64,000 nt of DNA from G963663315 sp965204925 (GTDB taxonomy: Bacteria > Pseudomonadota > Gammaproteobacteria > Arenicellales > Poriferihabitantaceae): NCBI GenBank assembly GCA_965204925.1, contig OZ242021.1, forward strand, positions 1,364,001 through 1,428,000, written 5' to 3'. A program made the translations under genes and the position numbers. Position 1 is the first letter of the stretch; every line of letters begins with the position of its first letter. The notes beneath the pieces were generated by a model, which saw only the letters and a list, made by a program, of their open reading frames with translations, was not told the origin of the DNA and made no database searches. Shown in pieces: positions 62,420 to 64,000 of this stretch.

Positions 62420-62878
62420 ATGTTGCGCGGCGCACACTCGATTAATCTGGACAACAAGGGCAGATTCACCATCCCCAGCCGGTATCGGGACAATCTGGCC
62501 ACACGTTGTGACGGCAAGATGGTTGTGACGGTGAACAATACCAGGGAGCACTGTCTCTGGCTATACCCGGTCGATGAATGGGAAAGGGTTGAGGAAAAAC
62601 TGGTTGCGTTACCCAGTTTCGATCCGGGCCACCAGAAGCTCAAGCGTTTTTTGCTTGGCTACGCCTCCGATGTCGATATGGATGGCAACGGGAGAATTTT
62701 GCTACCGCCCCCGCTTCGTGAATTTGCCATGATGACGAAAGAAATCTATCTGGTCGGCCAAGGCAATAAATTCGAAATCTGGAGCGAAAGCCTGTGGTAT
62801 ACGCGCCGCAGGGAATGGTTCAGTGAAGATATGGATGCCGGCAACATTTCGGTAGAAATGGAGAGGCTCTCGTTGTGA
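62420..62878 (+). CDS. mraZ: Transcriptional regulator MraZ
   Basis: A 152-residue AbrB-like repressor that opens the division and cell wall cluster. Two repeats, each with a D-x-K/N-G-R signature: INLDNKGRFTIPSRYRD (about 10) and VDMDGNGRILLPPPLREF (about 85). Binds TGGG-type direct repeats such as those just upstream, so autoregulation is expected. Stop overlaps the rsmH start (GTGAATGA). Confidence 0.94.
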   Translation: MLRGAHSINLDNKGRFTIPSRYRDNLATRCDGKMVVTVNNTREHCLWLYPVDEWERVEEKLVALPSFDPGHQKLKRFLLGYASDVDMDGNGRILLPPPLREFAMMTKEIYLVGQGNKFEIWSESLWYTRRREWFSEDMDAGNISVEMERLSL

Positions 62879-63870
62879 ATGACGTGCAGTCGTCAGCCCA
62901 TGTTCCGGTTTTGTTGAAGGAGGCGGTACAGGCGCTTGACCTCGCTGGCCGGGAAGTGGTGGTCGATGCGACCTGGGGAAGAGGCGGGCATTCCCGTGAA
63001 ATGTTGAAAATTCTGCCTGCGTCCGCCAGATTAATCGTGATTGACCGGGATGTGGACGCGGTCGCCCACGCCAGGAATTTCTCCCGGGATGACCCGAGAA
63101 TCGAGGTGGTTCACAGTTCTTTCTCAAGACTCAGGAGCATCCTGCGCGACAGGAACCTGCTTGGGGAGGTGGATGCGATATTGTTCGATTTGGGCGTGTC
63201 ATCTCCCCAGCTTGACGAGTCTGAAAGGGGATTCAGCTTCAGTCAGGACGGACCATTGGATATGAGAATGGACCGGAGCACGGGAGTCCCGGCCGCGGAC
63301 TGGGTGAAACAGACCGGGGAGGCTGAACTGGCACAGGTCCTGCGACGTTTCGGGGAGGAAAAATTCGCGCGCAGAATAGCGCGCAGCATCAAGCGGGCGC
63401 TTGTGCGCGAGGACATCAGAAGTACGGCCGAGCTTGGCAGACTGGTAGCGGATGTTGTGCCGACGAGAGAGAAGCGCAAGCACCCGGCGACCCGCACGTT
63501 TCAGGCGATCCGGATCGCCGTCAATGAGGAGTTGCAGGAACTCGAGAGCGTTCTGCCGCAGGCTCTTGATGCGCTGGCTCCGGGCGGTCGGCTGGTCGTG
63601 ATCAGTTTCCATTCCCTTGAAGACAGAATGGTAAAACGGTTTCTGCGCGCCCGCTCGAAGGGGGATCGCTGGCCTGCCGACCTTCCTGTCACCAGTGACA
63701 TGCTGAAGCCGGAACTTGTTCTGATCGGCAGGCCGGTCAGGGCGGCGCCCAATGAACTGGAGAGAAACCCGAGAGCAAGAAGCGCAGTCATGCGTGTCGC
63801 CGGCAAGACCGCCGCGGTCAGCGCCGCGGACAACACGGATTCCTGGAATGGGACCCTTTCAATCAATTGA
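62875..63870 (+). CDS. rsmH: 16S rRNA m4C1402 methyltransferase
   Basis: A 331-residue SAM methyltransferase. HVPVLLKEAVQAL start, motif I VDATWGRGGHSREML (about 30), DLGVSSPQLDESERGFSF (about 105), KHPATRTFQAIRIAVNEEL (about 205) and LVVISFHSLEDRMVKRF. GTG start. ftsL begins inside its last 23 bases. Confidence 0.95.
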   Translation: MNDVQSSAHVPVLLKEAVQALDLAGREVVVDATWGRGGHSREMLKILPASARLIVIDRDVDAVAHARNFSRDDPRIEVVHSSFSRLRSILRDRNLLGEVDAILFDLGVSSPQLDESERGFSFSQDGPLDMRMDRSTGVPAADWVKQTGEAELAQVLRRFGEEKFARRIARSIKRALVREDIRSTAELGRLVADVVPTREKRKHPATRTFQAIRIAVNEELQELESVLPQALDALAPGGRLVVISFHSLEDRMVKRFLRARSKGDRWPADLPVTSDMLKPELVLIGRPVRAAPNELERNPRARSAVMRVAGKTAAVSAADNTDSWNGTLSIN

Positions 63871-64000
63871 CAGGCTTTCCATCATTTTGCTGGTTTTCGT
63901 GATCTTCAGCGCTTTGGCAGTGGTCACCGTCCGCCATGAGAATCGACTGGTATTTGCGCACTTATACGACCTTGACACCCGGCTCGCCCGGCTCGAAACC
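63848..64000 (+). CDS. ftsL: Cell division protein FtsL (partial, runs off the window)
   Basis: First 51 residues: a short cytoplasmic start (MGPFQSIDRL), one transmembrane helix (SIILLVFVIFSALAVVTV) and the beginning of the periplasmic coiled coil (RHENRLVFAHL, then LDTRLARLET). Overlaps rsmH by 23 bases, the standard dcw order mraZ-rsmH-ftsL. FtsL bridges FtsB and FtsQ in the divisome. Confidence 0.85.
   Translation, partial: MGPFQSIDRLSIILLVFVIFSALAVVTVRHENRLVFAHLYDLDTRLARLET

Overview
The window looks like chromosomal DNA of a gammaproteobacterium, probably marine or host-associated; I cannot name a genus. The evidence is the hflD, tig-clpP-clpX-lon-hup-ppiD, recG, ubiA, priA, pyrC and mraZ-rsmH-ftsL gene content, Shine-Dalgarno-led genes, a textbook sigma-32 promoter in front of htpG and a canonical MraZ operator. 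Coding density is high and most genes sit in short, overlapping operons.

Layout. 1-5.2 kb: end of a membrane protein, hflD, an S9 peptidase coupled to a DUF192 protein, an M20 deacylase and a small coiled-coil membrane protein. 5.3-9.6 kb (minus strand): a sulfur operon cysI - DUF934 - rhodanese - metZ whose genes overlap by a few bases, preceded by a leader peptide with four consecutive cysteine codons and mutually exclusive RNA pairings that can hide or expose the cysI ribosome-binding site. 9.8-19.4 kb: choline/ethanolamine metabolism (class II aldolase-like protein, two choline-kinase-like enzymes, a phosphoethanolamine-type methyltransferase, betaine-type binding protein and tandem permease, EamA exporter), interrupted by a 1.9 kb unit in which an AAA-ATPase/PD-(D/E)XK gene is bracketed by long inverted repeats.

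19.5-27.2 kb is a decayed defence island: 5mC methyltransferase, GHKL ATPase-nuclease (frameshifted), EcoRI-type adenine methyltransferase (split) and DUF262-HNH nuclease (frameshifted). An IS1595-type element with 24-bp perfect terminal inverted repeats sits inside the adenine methyltransferase and carries its own methyltransferase and PD-(D/E)XK nuclease candidate, so a mobile restriction-modification-like cassette has landed in an older modification system. Next come tag, htpG and a tRNA cluster (Pro, Arg, His, Leu) in which tRNA-Arg(TCT) is interrupted in the anticodon loop by a 320-nt group I intron.

30.9-40.7 kb: tig, clpP, clpX, a fatty-acid-hydroxylase family protein, a thioredoxin-fold protein, rpoD, tRNA-Ile(CAT), an internally deleted relative of the AAA-ATPase gene, a squalene-synthase-like gene and ispH. 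40.7-48.9 kb: MFS transporter, enoyl-CoA hydratase, a conserved protein of unknown function and the heterotetrameric sarcosine oxidase operon soxBDAG. The sarcosine oxidase fits with the betaine uptake genes upstream. 49-55.5 kb: lon, hup, tRNA-Val, tRNA-Asp, ppiD, pyrC. 55.5-64 kb: priA, an AT-rich region with DnaA-box-like sites, a Nudix hydrolase, ubiA, recG (frameshifted), ridA and the start of the dcw cluster.

Three genes carry small indels (GHKL ATPase, DUF262-HNH, recG). Two lie in the defence island and could be real decay; recG is a housekeeping gene, so an assembly or read error cannot be excluded. All calls come from reading the sequence by eye; no database search was run.
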